Below are positions 36,128-45,276 of a DNA stretch of 64,000 nt, in pieces. A model generated the notes under the pieces. The model was not told where the DNA came from. It did not search any database and was given only the letters and a program-made list of their open reading frames with translations. The stretch comes from Porphyromonas gingivicanis JCM 15907 (lineage in GTDB: Bacteria > Bacteroidota > Bacteroidia > Bacteroidales > Porphyromonadaceae): positions 310,001 to 374,000 of the forward strand of contig NZ_BAKX01000001.1 of assembly GCF_000614585.1 (NCBI RefSeq), in the 5' to 3' direction. The translations under genes were made by a program, and so were the position numbers. Numbering within the stretch: position 1 is the first letter of the stretch; every line of letters starts with the position of its first letter.

Positions 36128-36487
36128 TTTCGTTTTTGGAAGAGAAAACTTTTGAAGAATGATTGAACAAGTTGAACTATGAATCAAAAGAAATACTTGG
36201 GAGGACTGCAAAAATTGTTGTAACGAATATCTTACGAGACTTTGAAGCATGTTTGTAATCGCAACGCTTCCACAAGTTGAAAGTGGAATAGTGTTGTAGT
36301 GTTTGATGGATGCTTCTTTTGATTCTTATTTTCTCCAGAAGAGTTTTTTACTTGGTTATTCTTTGTAGGATTCTGCTAAAAATACTTTGTCGCGTATTTA
36401 TCATAAAATAATTATCTTTGAGCAAGTATTGAATAGAGTTTAGTTCAATTAGTTGTATTAACAGATTAAAAAAAAGATTAGATTGTT
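36128..36487. other. Intergenic region with a promoter, no gene
   Basis: A 360-bp AT-rich stretch. It holds TTTG at 36386-36389 and TATCTTTG at 36413-36420 (23-bp spacing, slightly long), the likely promoter of the lipoprotein gene at 36488. No other coding or RNA signal is seen. Confidence 0.5.
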
Positions 36488-36922
36488 ATGAAAAAGTATT
36501 TTGGAATATTGTTGTTGAGCTCTTTCTTCGTAGCTTGTACTTCTTCTTCTAATGAAGGAACAACAGAAGGTACTGAAAATCTTCCAGTAGTGGAAATGCA
36601 GGCCGAGAATGTAGCTCCTGCTACTCCAGCCTTGGGTGAGTGGAAAGGTTTAGTACCTTTGGCTAGTTCCGATGAAAAGGGACAAACAGAATCTGAATTT
36701 TCTCTCATCTTGAAAGAAAACAATCAATGTGATTTGATTGGTTTGGGCGAAGATCGTAAGGATGTGCCTTATACCTTTGAAAATGGAAAGCTTATGGTGG
36801 GCGAATCTGTTTTTGAATATGCTGATGGCAAGCTATATTTGCTCAATGCAGAGGGTAAGCGTTATGAAATGGAAAATTGCTACATCTTAGAATTGGCTCC
36901 TGTAGCTAATCTTGAGAAGTAA
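36488..36922 (+). CDS. Putative lipoprotein, NlpE-like fold possible
   Basis: A 144-residue lipoprotein: MKKYFGILLLSSFFVAC is a signal peptide with lipobox FVAC, followed by a Ser/Thr/Glu linker and a compact beta-rich domain from about residue 48. GEWKGLVPLA, SEFSLILKENNQCDLIG and VPYTFENGKLMVG follow the pattern of NlpE-type or extracellular META-like small barrels, but the cysteine pair of NlpE is not present; the match is weak. It has its own promoter and terminator. Its signal sequence closely resembles that of the heptad-repeat lipoprotein upstream. Confidence 0.75.
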   Translation: MKKYFGILLLSSFFVACTSSSNEGTTEGTENLPVVEMQAENVAPATPALGEWKGLVPLASSDEKGQTESEFSLILKENNQCDLIGLGEDRKDVPYTFENGKLMVGESVFEYADGKLYLLNAEGKRYEMENCYILELAPVANLEK

Positions 36923-36943
36923 AATACTTAGAGCTATAAATGT

Positions 36944-36977
36944 AAAAAGAGGTTCTTTTTCGAGAACCTCTTTTTTT
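36944..36977. terminator. Rho-independent terminator between convergent genes
   Basis: Arms AAAAAGAGGTTCT (36944-36956) and AGAACCTCTTTTT (36963-36975), perfect 13-bp stem with a 6-base loop, followed by further T residues. The A/U symmetry makes it active for both the lipoprotein gene and the converging minus-strand gene. Confidence 0.85.
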
Positions 36978-37092
36978 GTATTAGCTTTTGTTCTAAAAAG
37001 GGTAATTCCTTTTGAGATTGTTACATGTCATCACACTTATCGTGCTATTTTTAATTTTTAAGTTCGGTTACGTAGTTATATTTGTTTCTGAC

Positions 37093-37806
37093 TTAGTAGA
37101 TTGAATAACTCTTTTCGCTCATAGATTCGGCATCTGCATAAAGGTACATCCAAGGGCATAGGGCTGATAGATAATTTGCTGGATATGCCTTAGCCTCAGG
37201 CATAAGGTTTACAATGTTGCCTATAATGAAGCGACTCTTACCTCCAAAAGCGTAGAAAGCAACTGTTTTTGATACTTCCAGCATGGAAAAAGTGGTTGTT
37301 ACAACGCTGTCTTCACTATTGGGAATCGTATTGGCGATATAAAATTCTTCTGACCAAAATAGTTCTTCTTGTCCAGGATGTATACCTACGGTGTGTCCGT
37401 TTTCTCCCATTTCGATAAGAGCAAAATCGAACCGAGGTTTTCCGTCTACTTTTGGCAAAAGCACTAATTCTTCATTCAAATAACGTCTTACTTCCTTTTC
37501 GGAATCGGTATTAGGCATTATTCGATGAATGTTTTTTTCAGGGATATTGATTTTATTGAAGAGGTGTCCTTGTGCCAATGTGTAATTGAACCCAGCCTTT
37601 CCTCCCTGTACAAATTCATAGGTAAAGTAGATGTGTACTTTTTCCCATTCTATTGGGGCAATAGTTAGAGCTTTGTAGATAGGCACTGCATCTATACCTC
37701 CAGAGAGAGCCAAATGGTATACTTCTGATTTTTGTACTTCTTGTGTAATTCTTTCTGCCAGTTTTAGGGCTGTTTCTTCGGTTGTACTATAGCTTATATT
37801 GTTCAT
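37093..37806 (-). CDS. pgl: 6-phosphogluconolactonase/glucosamine isomerase-family protein
   Basis: Expected to hydrolyse 6-phosphogluconolactone in the oxidative pentose phosphate path. The 237-residue product has the family's N-terminal LALSGGIDAVPIYKALT phosphate-binding loop and MGENGHTVGIHPG, which holds the catalytic histidine. The usual DERWVP/DERxxP segment between them is replaced by FTYEFVQGG, so substrate or activity may differ. No zwf or gnd is present in the window. It is a single minus-strand gene, converging on the lipoprotein terminator. Confidence 0.75.
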   Translation of the reverse strand: MNNISYSTTEETALKLAERITQEVQKSEVYHLALSGGIDAVPIYKALTIAPIEWEKVHIYFTYEFVQGGKAGFNYTLAQGHLFNKINIPEKNIHRIMPNTDSEKEVRRYLNEELVLLPKVDGKPRFDFALIEMGENGHTVGIHPGQEELFWSEEFYIANTIPNSEDSVVTTTFSMLEVSKTVAFYAFGGKSRFIIGNIVNLMPEAKAYPANYLSALCPWMYLYADAESMSEKSYSIY

Positions 37807-38279
37807 GTTGATTTTTATTTAGTTCTAACATTCTTATGAGAGAACAGCTACTGATGGGGGTTTTGTTCGTTTGTAGAGAGTTTTTCTAACTCTCTTGTAA
37901 CGCCTTGTTCAAAAAAATATCTGTCGCATTGTCTAGTATAATCTCGTTAAATAATTTGCATGGTAGGTTTTGAAAGTTTGCACAGATGTCTTTTATGATT
38001 TACACAGATGGTTTTGTGGATAACCATTATAGCTTTTGAAATTCTATCCTTATCTCCAGTCTCGATGTCTTGCTATTACTTCTTCCGAAGTTTTGGAAAA
38101 GGTCCGTTGAAAATAAACTTTTGGAAGGATATGACAAAGTGTGTAAACTGTAAGACCCTAAGATTGAGTATGAAAAGAGCTTTTCGTAATGTCTGGGTAA
38201 ATCTGAAGTTTGCAAGTAACTCTCTAAATTGCACATTATGACATGCTGTCTTATTGAGGATTTATGTGGAAGCCTTTAA
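37807..38279. other. Intergenic region with tandem repeats and a DnaA-box-like site
   Basis: About 470 bp between pgl and the sufS promoter. It carries the second copy of the 22-bp repeat array (37947-38013) and, just beyond it, TGTGGATAA at 38015-38023, a perfect complement of the DnaA box TTATCCACA. I found no second perfect box nearby, so this does not by itself make an origin. Open frames on both strands (38008-38241, 38027-38236) lack support. Confidence 0.5.
37947..38013 (-). repeat. Degenerate tandem array of the 22-bp repeat
   Basis: Read on the minus strand, units at 37992-38013, 37970-37991 and 37947-37969 share ACATCTGTGCAAAC / ACCATCTGTGTAAA cores with the array at 22247-22311; the third unit is the most decayed. 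Period is 22-23 bp. Confidence 0.7.
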
Positions 38280-38310
38280 TTGCAAATGCCCTATATATTC
38301 ACTAATTTTG
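38280..38310 (+). promoter_or_regulatory. sufS: Promoter of the sufS-rnhB-ribD unit
   Basis: TTG at 38280-38282, 20 bases, then TAATTTTG at 38303-38310: a good fit to the -33/-7 consensus. The leader to the sufS ATG at 38360 is about 40 bases. Confidence 0.6.
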
Positions 38311-38359
38311 GAATGGTTTTTGGCATATATGCCCTTTATCAATAAGATTTTAGAAGAGA

Positions 38360-39574
38360 ATGAACTACGATATAAATGCCACAAGAGCAGACTTTCCGAT
38401 ACTGACTCATAAGGAGTCTAATCGTCCTTGGATTTATTTGGACAACGCTGCCACCACTCAAAAACCTCAATGTGTTATAGATCGTATCAATGAGGTTTAT
38501 AAGACTTGCAATGCCAATGTACATCGAGGTGTCTACAGAATGAGCCGAGAGGCAACTGAACATCATGAGTCGGCTCGCCGTCGGATAGCCCAATTTATTG
38601 GGGCTTCCCCCGAAGAGTTAATTTTTACAAGAGGTACAACCGAGAGTATTAATTTGGTAGCAAGTACCTATGGAGCCTCTTTCGTACAAGAGGACGATGA
38701 GATTGTCATTTCTGCTATGGAGCATCACTCTAATTTAGTTCCTTGGCAACAGTTGGCACTACGCAATAAGGCTAAACTTCGGATTGTTCCACTTAAAGAG
38801 GATGGCTCTTTGGATGTAGAGGCTTATAAAACTCTTCTCAATGAGCGAACTCGCTTGGTTGCCATCGCCCATATTAGTAATGTGTTGGGTACTATAAACC
38901 CGATAAAGTTGCTTATCGAAGAGGCGCATCGAGTCGGAGCAAAGGTGCTTATTGATGGAGCCCAAGCCATAGCTCATAGTCGAGTTAATGTGCAGGAGAT
39001 AGATGCCGATTTTTATGTTTTTTCGGGGCATAAAATGTATGCTCCTACGGGAATTGGTGTTCTTTATGGCAAAAAGTCTCTTTTGGATGCTATGCCTCCC
39101 TATCATTTTGGAGGAGAGATGATTGAGAAGGTTACTTTTGAGTCTACTACATTCAATACATTACCCCATAAATTCGAAGCAGGAACTCCCGATTATGTAG
39201 GCTCTGTTGCTTTAGCTACAGCAGTAGATTATATAGACAGAATTGGCGTGGAAAACATTGCCAATTACGAAAATCACTTGCTCACACATGCTGTTGAGCA
39301 ACTCTCTTTCATAGAGGGTGTGCGCTTTATTGGTACAGCTAAGGAGAAAAGTGCCGTGATTTCATTCGTAGTAGAGCAGGCACACCCATACGATGTTTGC
39401 TTGCTGTTGGATGAGTTGGGATTTGCGCTACGTTCGGGGCATCATTGCGCCGAACCTCTATTAGATTTGTTAGGACTTACCTCCACTCTTCGTGCCTCGT
39501 TTGCGCTCTACAACACGATTGAAGAGATAGACCTCTTTGCCGAGGCCTTACGTAAAGTATTGCGCTTCTTTTAG
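38360..39574 (+). CDS. sufS: Cysteine desulfurase, SufS type
   Basis: PLP enzyme that takes sulfur from cysteine for iron-sulfur cluster assembly. The 404 residues include [36 protein letters not shown], the PLP lysine in [13 protein letters not shown] (about residue 225) and the short-loop catalytic cysteine in [11 protein letters not shown], which define group II (SufS/CsdA). The usual sufBCD neighbours are not here; rnhB follows after 11 bp and ribD after that. Confidence 0.94.
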   Translation: MNYDINATRADFPILTHKESNRPWIYLDNAATTQKPQCVIDRINEVYKTCNANVHRGVYRMSREATEHHESARRRIAQFIGASPEELIFTRGTTESINLVASTYGASFVQEDDEIVISAMEHHSNLVPWQQLALRNKAKLRIVPLKEDGSLDVEAYKTLLNERTRLVAIAHISNVLGTINPIKLLIEEAHRVGAKVLIDGAQAIAHSRVNVQEIDADFYVFSGHKMYAPTGIGVLYGKKSLLDAMPPYHFGGEMIEKVTFESTTFNTLPHKFEAGTPDYVGSVALATAVDYIDRIGVENIANYENHLLTHAVEQLSFIEGVRFIGTAKEKSAVISFVVEQAHPYDVCLLLDELGFALRSGHHCAEPLLDLLGLTSTLRASFALYNTIEEIDLFAEALRKVLRFF

Positions 39575-39585
39575 AAAAACTTGTT

Positions 39586-40179
39586 ATGGAAGTTACTACT
39601 TCTTTGGCTCTTCGTTTTGGGGCAGACTCGTTGTTAGAGTGCGGTTGTGACGAAGCAGGACGAGGTCCTCTTGCTGGAGATGTTTTTGCTGCTGCAGTGA
39701 TTTTACCAGAAGATTTCTATTTGGAGGGACTCAACGATTCAAAAAAGATTTCTGAGCGTAAGCGTCTACACTTGCGCCCTTTTATTGAGCAGAAAGCTTT
39801 AGCGTGGGGTATAGGTCGTGTGTCGGTGCAGGAGATTGATGAGCTTAACATCCTTCATGCCTCTTTTTTGGCTATGCATCGTGCCATAGAGGCTATGTCT
39901 ATGAGACCTGAACGATTACTTATAGATGGTAATCGCTTTGATCCTTACGAAGATATTCCGCATCATTGTATCGTAGGGGGAGATGCTAAAATGGCCTCCA
40001 TTGCAGCTGCTTCTATTTTGGCAAAAACTTACAGAGATGATTATATGCTGGCAGCAGCACGCCGTTACCCTGGATATGGTTGGGAGCAAAACAAAGGTTA
40101 TCCTACATCTCAGCACCGCAATGCTATAAAACAGTTGGGTTTGACGCCTTTACACCGCTTGTCTTTTACGATAAAATAA
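39586..40179 (+). CDS. rnhB: Ribonuclease HII
   Basis: Removes ribonucleotides from DNA and RNA from RNA/DNA hybrids. The 197 residues have the acidic [17 protein letters not shown] motif (DxAGRGP, two catalytic carboxylates), [20 protein letters not shown] with another Asp, and [15 protein letters not shown] with the fourth acidic residue, followed by [16 protein letters not shown], the full RNase HII set. It lies between sufS and ribD on the same strand with short spacers, likely co-transcribed. Confidence 0.95.
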   Translation: MEVTTSLALRFGADSLLECGCDEAGRGPLAGDVFAAAVILPEDFYLEGLNDSKKISERKRLHLRPFIEQKALAWGIGRVSVQEIDELNILHASFLAMHRAIEAMSMRPERLLIDGNRFDPYEDIPHHCIVGGDAKMASIAAASILAKTYRDDYMLAAARRYPGYGWEQNKGYPTSQHRNAIKQLGLTPLHRLSFTIK

Positions 40180-40192
40180 TCTTGATTTCGTT

Positions 40193-41196
40193 ATGCTAAC
40201 ACAGGACGAACTTTATATGCAGAGGTGCCTCGATATAGCTCGATGGGCAGAGGGAGATACCTCTCCTAATCCTATGGTAGGAGCTATTTTGGTACACAAT
40301 CAGCGCATAATAGGAGAGGGATGGCATCAAAGGCTGGAGCGCCTCATGCCGAGGTGAATTGTTTTGCTTCGGTACGACAGGAGGACGAACCGCTCCTATC
40401 TCAGAGTACCCTCTACGTGAGTTTGGAGCCTTGCTCGCATTTTGGCAAAACACCTCCCTGTGTAGACCTCATTTTGGAGAAAGGGGTTCGTAGGGTAGTA
40501 GTGGCAATGAAAGACCCTTTCCCCAAGGTAGCAGGTAGGGGCATAAGGAAATTACGAGAGGCAGGGATTGAAGTGCTTTGTGGTGTTTTGGAGAGAGAGG
40601 CAGAGCATATGAATCGCTTTTTCCTTACTTCGATACGGCAGGGGCGTCCCTATGTTACGCTCAAATGGGCAGAAAGTCAGGATGGATATATAGATGCTGT
40701 GCGTACATCGCCCAAGGACTCTCCTGTTGTCTTTAGCAATGCTATCCGTCAGAGAGAGGTACATCGTCTAAGAGCCATACACGATGCTATATTGGTAGGG
40801 CGTAATACGGTCGTTTGGGATAATCCCCGTCTTACCAATCGTTTGTGGAGGGGTAAGTCTCCTATACGCATTGTTTTGGATAGACATCTCTCTCTCCTCC
40901 AAGAGGGGCGTTATCATCTTTTTGAAGATACAGGTGTACCCACTTGGGTGGTTGTTTCGCCCCAAACGGATACAACTCTACTACCTACGCATATAAAGTT
41001 GATTTATTGGGACACGGAGCGAGGCGATCTTTCAGAACTTCTGTCTGAGTTGCATACCTTGGGTATACAATCTCTCTTGGTGGAGGGTGGAGCACATACG
41101 TTGCAGGCTTTTATAGATCAAAAGATGTACAACGCTGTCGATAGAGAAGTTGCACAGATAGTCTTACACAAGGGAGTAAAAGCTCCTATTTGGTAG
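40193..41196 (+). CDS. ribD: Bifunctional riboflavin deaminase/reductase, interrupted by a one-base frameshift
   Basis: Carries out the deamination and side-chain reduction steps of riboflavin synthesis. The ATG at 40193 starts MLTQDELYMQRCLDIARWAEG, with NPMVGAILV and GEGWHQR; then the frame is lost at GG 40332-40333, where one added base gives AGAPHAEVNC, the zinc-binding HAE of the deaminase. EPCSHFGKTPPC supplies the other zinc ligands. The reductase half begins about YVTLKWAESQDGYI and includes the LLVEGGAHTLQAFI nucleotide site. Restored length is about 334 residues. The riboswitch-controlled ribB is 20 kb away. Confidence 0.93.
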
Positions 41197-41301
41197 AGAG
41201 GTATATACTCCGAAAAGAGAACCTATAAATGAAAGAGGATTGCGAAAGTGTTTTATAGTAATACACTTAAGGCTTATCTTAATTATAGGAGGAATAAATT
41301 G

Positions 41302-41309
41302 TATCTTTG
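41302..41309 (+). promoter_or_regulatory. Candidate promoter of bcp-recA
   Basis: TATCTTTG, a TAnnTTTG match, 19 bp before the bcp ATG. No clear -33 TTG is seen. Confidence 0.45.
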
Positions 41310-41327
41310 TTCCAAACAATATAAACA

Positions 41328-41783
41328 ATGAATGTAGGAGATAAAGTACCAGAGATTTTGGGCTTGGATCAAGAGGGAAATTTGCTAAAGAGTAGCGACT
41401 TTTTAGGTGCCCCTTGGATTCTATATTTTTATCCCAAAGACAATACATCTGGCTGTACAGCAGAGGCTTGCTCTCTGAGAGATAATATAGAGTTGCTTGC
41501 AGAAAGAGGGTATAGGGTAGTGGGCGTGAGCAGAGATTCTGCTCGCTCTCATCAGAAATTTATTTATGAGCACCAACTTCCCTTTCCGCTGATTGCAGAT
41601 GTAGAACATACATTACAAGAGCAGATGGGTGTATGGATTAAAAAATCAATGTACGGCAGAGAGTATATGGGTACCGAGCGTACTACCTTTATTATAGATA
41701 GTAAGGGTGTGATTGTTTTTATCTTCCGAGGTAAAGAGATAAAAACGAAAGAACATGCCCTACAAATACTAAAAGCATTATAA
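41328..41783 (+). CDS. bcp: Thioredoxin-dependent thiol peroxidase (BCP/PrxQ)
   Basis: Peroxiredoxin that reduces hydrogen and lipid peroxides. The 151-residue protein has the thioredoxin fold with the peroxidatic motif YPKDNTSGCTAEACSLRD: peroxidatic Cys at about 44 and resolving Cys five residues later, the CxxxxC arrangement of the PrxQ class. VVGVSRDSARSHQKF and the FIIDSKGVIVFIF strand complete the family features. recA begins three bases after its stop, so the peroxidase and the recombinase are co-transcribed. Confidence 0.94.
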   Translation: MNVGDKVPEILGLDQEGNLLKSSDFLGAPWILYFYPKDNTSGCTAEACSLRDNIELLAERGYRVVGVSRDSARSHQKFIYEHQLPFPLIADVEHTLQEQMGVWIKKSMYGREYMGTERTTFIIDSKGVIVFIFRGKEIKTKEHALQILKAL

Positions 41784-41786
41784 ATT

Positions 41787-42845
41787 ATGAGTGTTGACAA
41801 TATCAATTCTGAGGTTAAACCTGTGGAAAAAACAAAACCAGAAATAGATAAAAATAAATTGGAAGCCCTTAAAGCTACTATGGAGCGCATAGAAAAGAGC
41901 TTTGGTAAGGGCGCTATTATGAATCTTGCCAATGGTCAGGCGGAGAATATTAGTGTAATACCTTCGGGTAGTCTTTCTGTCGATTTGGCTTTAGGAGTAG
42001 GAGGGTATCCACGGGGGCGTATCATAGAGATATTTGGTCCAGAGTCTTCTGGTAAAACAACATTGGCTATACATGCTATTGCCGAGGCGCAGAAGTTGGG
42101 CGGTTTGGCGGCTATTGTCGATGCCGAGCATGCTTTTGACCCTGCTTATGCTGCCAATTTGGGGGTGGATGTAGAACGTTTGTGGATATCTCAACCAGAT
42201 AATGGCGAACAGGCTTTGGAAATTGCCGAGCAGTTGATTCGTTCCTCTGCCGTAGATATTGTTGTGATAGACTCTGTGGCAGCCTTAACTCCTAAGGCTG
42301 AAATAGAGGGCGATATGGGCGATAAAAATGTTGGACTTCAGGCCCGCTTGATGTCTCAGGCTTTGCGCAAGATGACAGGTGCTGTGAGTAAATCTAATGC
42401 TGTATGTATCTTTATCAATCAGTTACGCGATAAAATAGGGGTTACCTATGGCAATCCAGAGACGACTACAGGGGGTAATGCTTTGAAGTTTTACTCTTCC
42501 ATTCGCATTGATATTCGAAAAAAAGGGTCTGGAGCTTTGAAAAATGGAGAAGATATCTATGGGTATGAGACCAGAGTTAAAGTTGTTAAAAACAAGGTAG
42601 CTCCACCTTTCAGAACTGCAGACTTCGAAATTATATTCGGAGAAGGGATATCTTTAGAGAGCGAAATTATTAATATTGCTACTGAACTTGATATTCTCAA
42701 AAAGAGTGGCTCTTGGTATAGTTACGAGGGCACTAAATTGGGACAAGGTAAAGAGGCTATACGTACACTCTTGAAGGATAACCCCGAGTTGAAAGAAGAA
42801 TTGAGAGAAAAAGTGCTTCAAGCCATAAAAGAATCTCATAAATAA
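41787..42845 (+). CDS. recA: Recombinase RecA
   Basis: Strand-exchange protein and co-protease of the SOS response. The 352 residues carry Walker [10 protein letters not shown] (about 82-90), the [14 protein letters not shown] catalytic-glutamate region, [21 protein letters not shown] with loop L1, and [28 protein letters not shown] with loop L2, followed by the C-terminal domain. Intact full-length frame without disruption. It starts three bases after bcp. A hairpin 38 bases downstream of the stop may terminate it. Confidence 0.97.
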   Translation: MSVDNINSEVKPVEKTKPEIDKNKLEALKATMERIEKSFGKGAIMNLANGQAENISVIPSGSLSVDLALGVGGYPRGRIIEIFGPESSGKTTLAIHAIAEAQKLGGLAAIVDAEHAFDPAYAANLGVDVERLWISQPDNGEQALEIAEQLIRSSAVDIVVIDSVAALTPKAEIEGDMGDKNVGLQARLMSQALRKMTGAVSKSNAVCIFINQLRDKIGVTYGNPETTTGGNALKFYSSIRIDIRKKGSGALKNGEDIYGYETRVKVVKNKVAPPFRTADFEIIFGEGISLESEIINIATELDILKKSGSWYSYEGTKLGQGKEAIRTLLKDNPELKEELREKVLQAIKESHK

Positions 42846-42883
42846 TGAGGTCATATAGACTTTAGAAGTAGATAATTTTAGAG

Positions 42884-42907
42884 AGCAAGCGGTAACTTTT
42901 GCTTGCT
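42884..42907 (+). terminator. Hairpin after recA
   Basis: AGCAAGC (42884-42890) pairs with GCTTGCT (42901-42907) over a 10-base loop. The following GGGATGTTTTG has only a short T run, and the next gene starts 14 bases later, so it may be a partial terminator. Confidence 0.4.
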
Positions 42908-42920
42908 GGGGATGTTTTGA

Positions 42921-43901
42921 ATGCCCGACATAGAGGTCATTTTAGATAGGAAACGTTACGAAGAGTTTGTCTTGGAGAATATCGAGACAACCTCTTTGTA
43001 CTATACGCCATGGTGGTTAGATGCTATGGTGGGGCAAGCGAATTGGAGTCCTTATGTAATAACTTCCTCTACGAAAGAAGCTATAATACCTCTTTTTGAG
43101 CCTGTGCCAAATTGGATTATAGCACCTCCTTTCTGTCAGTCTGGAGGAATTGTTTACTGCTCTTCTTTGTGTGGTGATAATCGTAATAATCGCAAGGCAC
43201 TGGTCAGAAGAAGACAGCTTTTGGAGTCTTTTTTAGAGTCTTATTCCGATAAGCGATTTTTCAAACTTCCTTTTTCTACTGATTTCTCCGATTGGTTGCC
43301 CTTTTATTGGAGGGGGTATAGCTCCTCTGTGCGTTATACGTATCAATTATCTCTATGTGGAGAGAAAGAGTTATTGAGTCGAGAAAGCAGTCATATTCGA
43401 CAGAAAGTAGCGATAGCCATTAAGAGAGGGTGGAGCTATTCGGAAGAGGTTGCTCCGCAGGACTTTTTTGAACTCTTAAAGGTGCTCTATGAGAAGCGAA
43501 AAATTGCTACTAATTTAATCCCTTCTTTAGAGAGAGGGGTGTCGCAAGCACTATTGCTTCAAAAAGGGTTTGTGGCTGGAGTAACATCGGCAGAAGGACA
43601 GCTTTTAGCTACTGCTTTTATAGTTTACTCAGGAGGAGTAGGCTATTTGATTGCCACGGCCACTCATACCTGTGTTGTAGATAGTGCCCCTACGGCCTAT
43701 CTTTTGCATCGTGTTTTGCTCTCATTGTATGCACAGGGATTTACTACATTTGATTTCGAGGGTTCTATGCTAAAAGGGGTAGAGTTTCTTTTCCGATCTT
43801 TTTCTCCCCAACAAGTGCCCTTGATAGAGATTTCCAAGGGTAAGATGAGTATTGCTCAAAGAATCAGGTTGCGATGTTACTATTCAAAAGCTAACTCTTG
43901 A
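42921..43901 (+). CDS. FemAB-like/GNAT-fold acyltransferase
   Basis: A 326-residue cytoplasmic protein resembling FemAB-type or BioF2-like acetyltransferases of the GNAT fold. Recognisable parts are the N-terminal LYYTPWWLDAMVGQANW substrate region, RQKVAIAIKRGWSYSE, and the C-terminal FVAGVTSAEGQLLATAFIVYSGGVGYLIATAT followed by TFDFEGSMLKGVEFLFRSF, the typical end of such proteins. Relatives attach amino acids or acyl groups to cell-wall or polysaccharide precursors. It opens a + strand run with a deacetylase-like protein and a glycosyltransferase, supporting a role in surface polysaccharide or wall modification (inference). Confidence 0.75.
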   Translation: MPDIEVILDRKRYEEFVLENIETTSLYYTPWWLDAMVGQANWSPYVITSSTKEAIIPLFEPVPNWIIAPPFCQSGGIVYCSSLCGDNRNNRKALVRRRQLLESFLESYSDKRFFKLPFSTDFSDWLPFYWRGYSSSVRYTYQLSLCGEKELLSRESSHIRQKVAIAIKRGWSYSEEVAPQDFFELLKVLYEKRKIATNLIPSLERGVSQALLLQKGFVAGVTSAEGQLLATAFIVYSGGVGYLIATATHTCVVDSAPTAYLLHRVLLSLYAQGFTTFDFEGSMLKGVEFLFRSFSPQQVPLIEISKGKMSIAQRIRLRCYYSKANS

Positions 43902-43902
43902 A

Positions 43903-45276
43903 ATGAATACCGAAAAAATAGTCCGATATATTCTATCTTTTCTATTGCGAGAGTCCTCTTTAGAAGGTACTCTTTCCAAATGGGTGGGCTATACATCAAA
44001 GAAGAGAGAATGGGGAGATTATAAGATTGTTATAGTTCCCTCTCGATTTTTTGAGATTGGTTTTTACGGTACGCAAGAGGCTTATCCTCAACTCCCTTTA
44101 CAAGAATGGGAGGGGACTCCGCTTCTTTACGGCTTACCTCGAGTAGAACGTTGTAGCGAAACGGGGGCGGTTGTTGTTTATGCTGATATAGTTGCTTCGA
44201 CTTATTTTCTCATTTCTCGCTATGAGGAGATGTATAGACGTTCTGAGAGAGACGACTATGGTCGCTTTTTAGGCAAGTGGTCGCTACCAGCCAAAGCTGG
44301 TTTTATTCATCGTCCTATTGTGGAGGAGTATGGAGAGCATCTTCGCACCTTACTCCAGAGAGAGGGAGTAGAGCTACCCTCTTATGATAAGAAGTTTAGC
44401 TACATACATCTCACGCATGATATTGATACCCCTTATGAGTATCATGGTGTTAGAAGTTTCTTTCGAGCTTTTCTCAAGGAACAGAAGTCGCTCAAAGAAG
44501 CTTATCGACTGGCTTTCCAACCTCTTCTGAAAGACCGTTTCTTTACTTTCGATCGTTTCTTGGAGTGGAATAGAGAGGTAGAGCGACGTATCCCAAATAA
44601 ATGCTCTTCTATATTCTTTTATAAAACGCCAGGTAGTGAGCTTGAAGACCGACCCAATTACTCTCCTTTGAGAGGTGTTGCTCACAAAGTACATTGCTAT
44701 GCAAAGAAATACGGGGTAGAGGAGGAGATTCATCTTCCTCTCGAGTGTTCTAAACACCCTGGGCGCATTGCCGCGCACACCAATCGTTTAAGGCATGACT
44801 TGAAGAAGAGTATAACCAAGTCTCGCTATCACTACTTGGCTTGTAGAGAACCTGAGGATTTCTTATTTCTATCAGATGCAGGTATTTGGGAGGACTTTTC
44901 TATGGGGTATCCAGATATGGCTGGTTTTCGATTAGGAACTTGCCGTCCAGTACACTTTATTCTTCCCTCTACGGGCAGTATTACTAACCTGCTCCTTCAT
45001 CCACTCACAGTCATGGATTGCTCTTTAGACAGGTCCCAATATATGGGACTTAATGCGATAGACTCCCTTCGGTATGCTCATGGCTTGCTACTCCAGACTG
45101 CCAAATTTGGAGGCGAACTTAATCTATTGTTCCATAATAATCTTTTGGCAAAAGAGGTACACCCATTTCATTCAAGGCTTTATCGAGAGCTTTTGCGTAC
45201 AATACTCCGCATCGAAGAGAACGCTCTCACCAATGTTGCTTTAGAAACGATTGCTCCATGTCTCGAAGAGTTTTAA
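43903..45276 (+). CDS. DUF7033/polysaccharide deacetylase-family protein
   Basis: A 457-residue protein starting at the ATG at 43903, one base after the preceding stop; an in-frame start further upstream overlaps that gene. The N-terminal 150 residues (VRYILSFLLRESSL, PLLYGLPRVE, ADIVASTYFLISRYEEMYR) are typical of the DUF7033 region that precedes deacetylase-like domains in Bacteroidetes. YIHLTHDIDTPYEY has the HDxD metal motif of the NodB fold, and EIHLPLECSKHPGR is like its second histidine motif. Likely acts on a surface glycan together with its neighbours. The next gene overlaps its end by 19 bases. Confidence 0.8.
   Translation: MNTEKIVRYILSFLLRESSLEGTLSKWVGYTSKKREWGDYKIVIVPSRFFEIGFYGTQEAYPQLPLQEWEGTPLLYGLPRVERCSETGAVVVYADIVASTYFLISRYEEMYRRSERDDYGRFLGKWSLPAKAGFIHRPIVEEYGEHLRTLLQREGVELPSYDKKFSYIHLTHDIDTPYEYHGVRSFFRAFLKEQKSLKEAYRLAFQPLLKDRFFTFDRFLEWNREVERRIPNKCSSIFFYKTPGSELEDRPNYSPLRGVAHKVHCYAKKYGVEEEIHLPLECSKHPGRIAAHTNRLRHDLKKSITKSRYHYLACREPEDFLFLSDAGIWEDFSMGYPDMAGFRLGTCRPVHFILPSTGSITNLLLHPLTVMDCSLDRSQYMGLNAIDSLRYAHGLLLQTAKFGGELNLLFHNNLLAKEVHPFHSRLYRELLRTILRIEENALTNVALETIAPCLEEF

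Noticed and set aside
37807-38359. Chromosome origin (oriC) candidate
   Set aside because: Only one perfect DnaA box was found, no dnaA or other origin-linked genes are next to it, and skew could not be computed.
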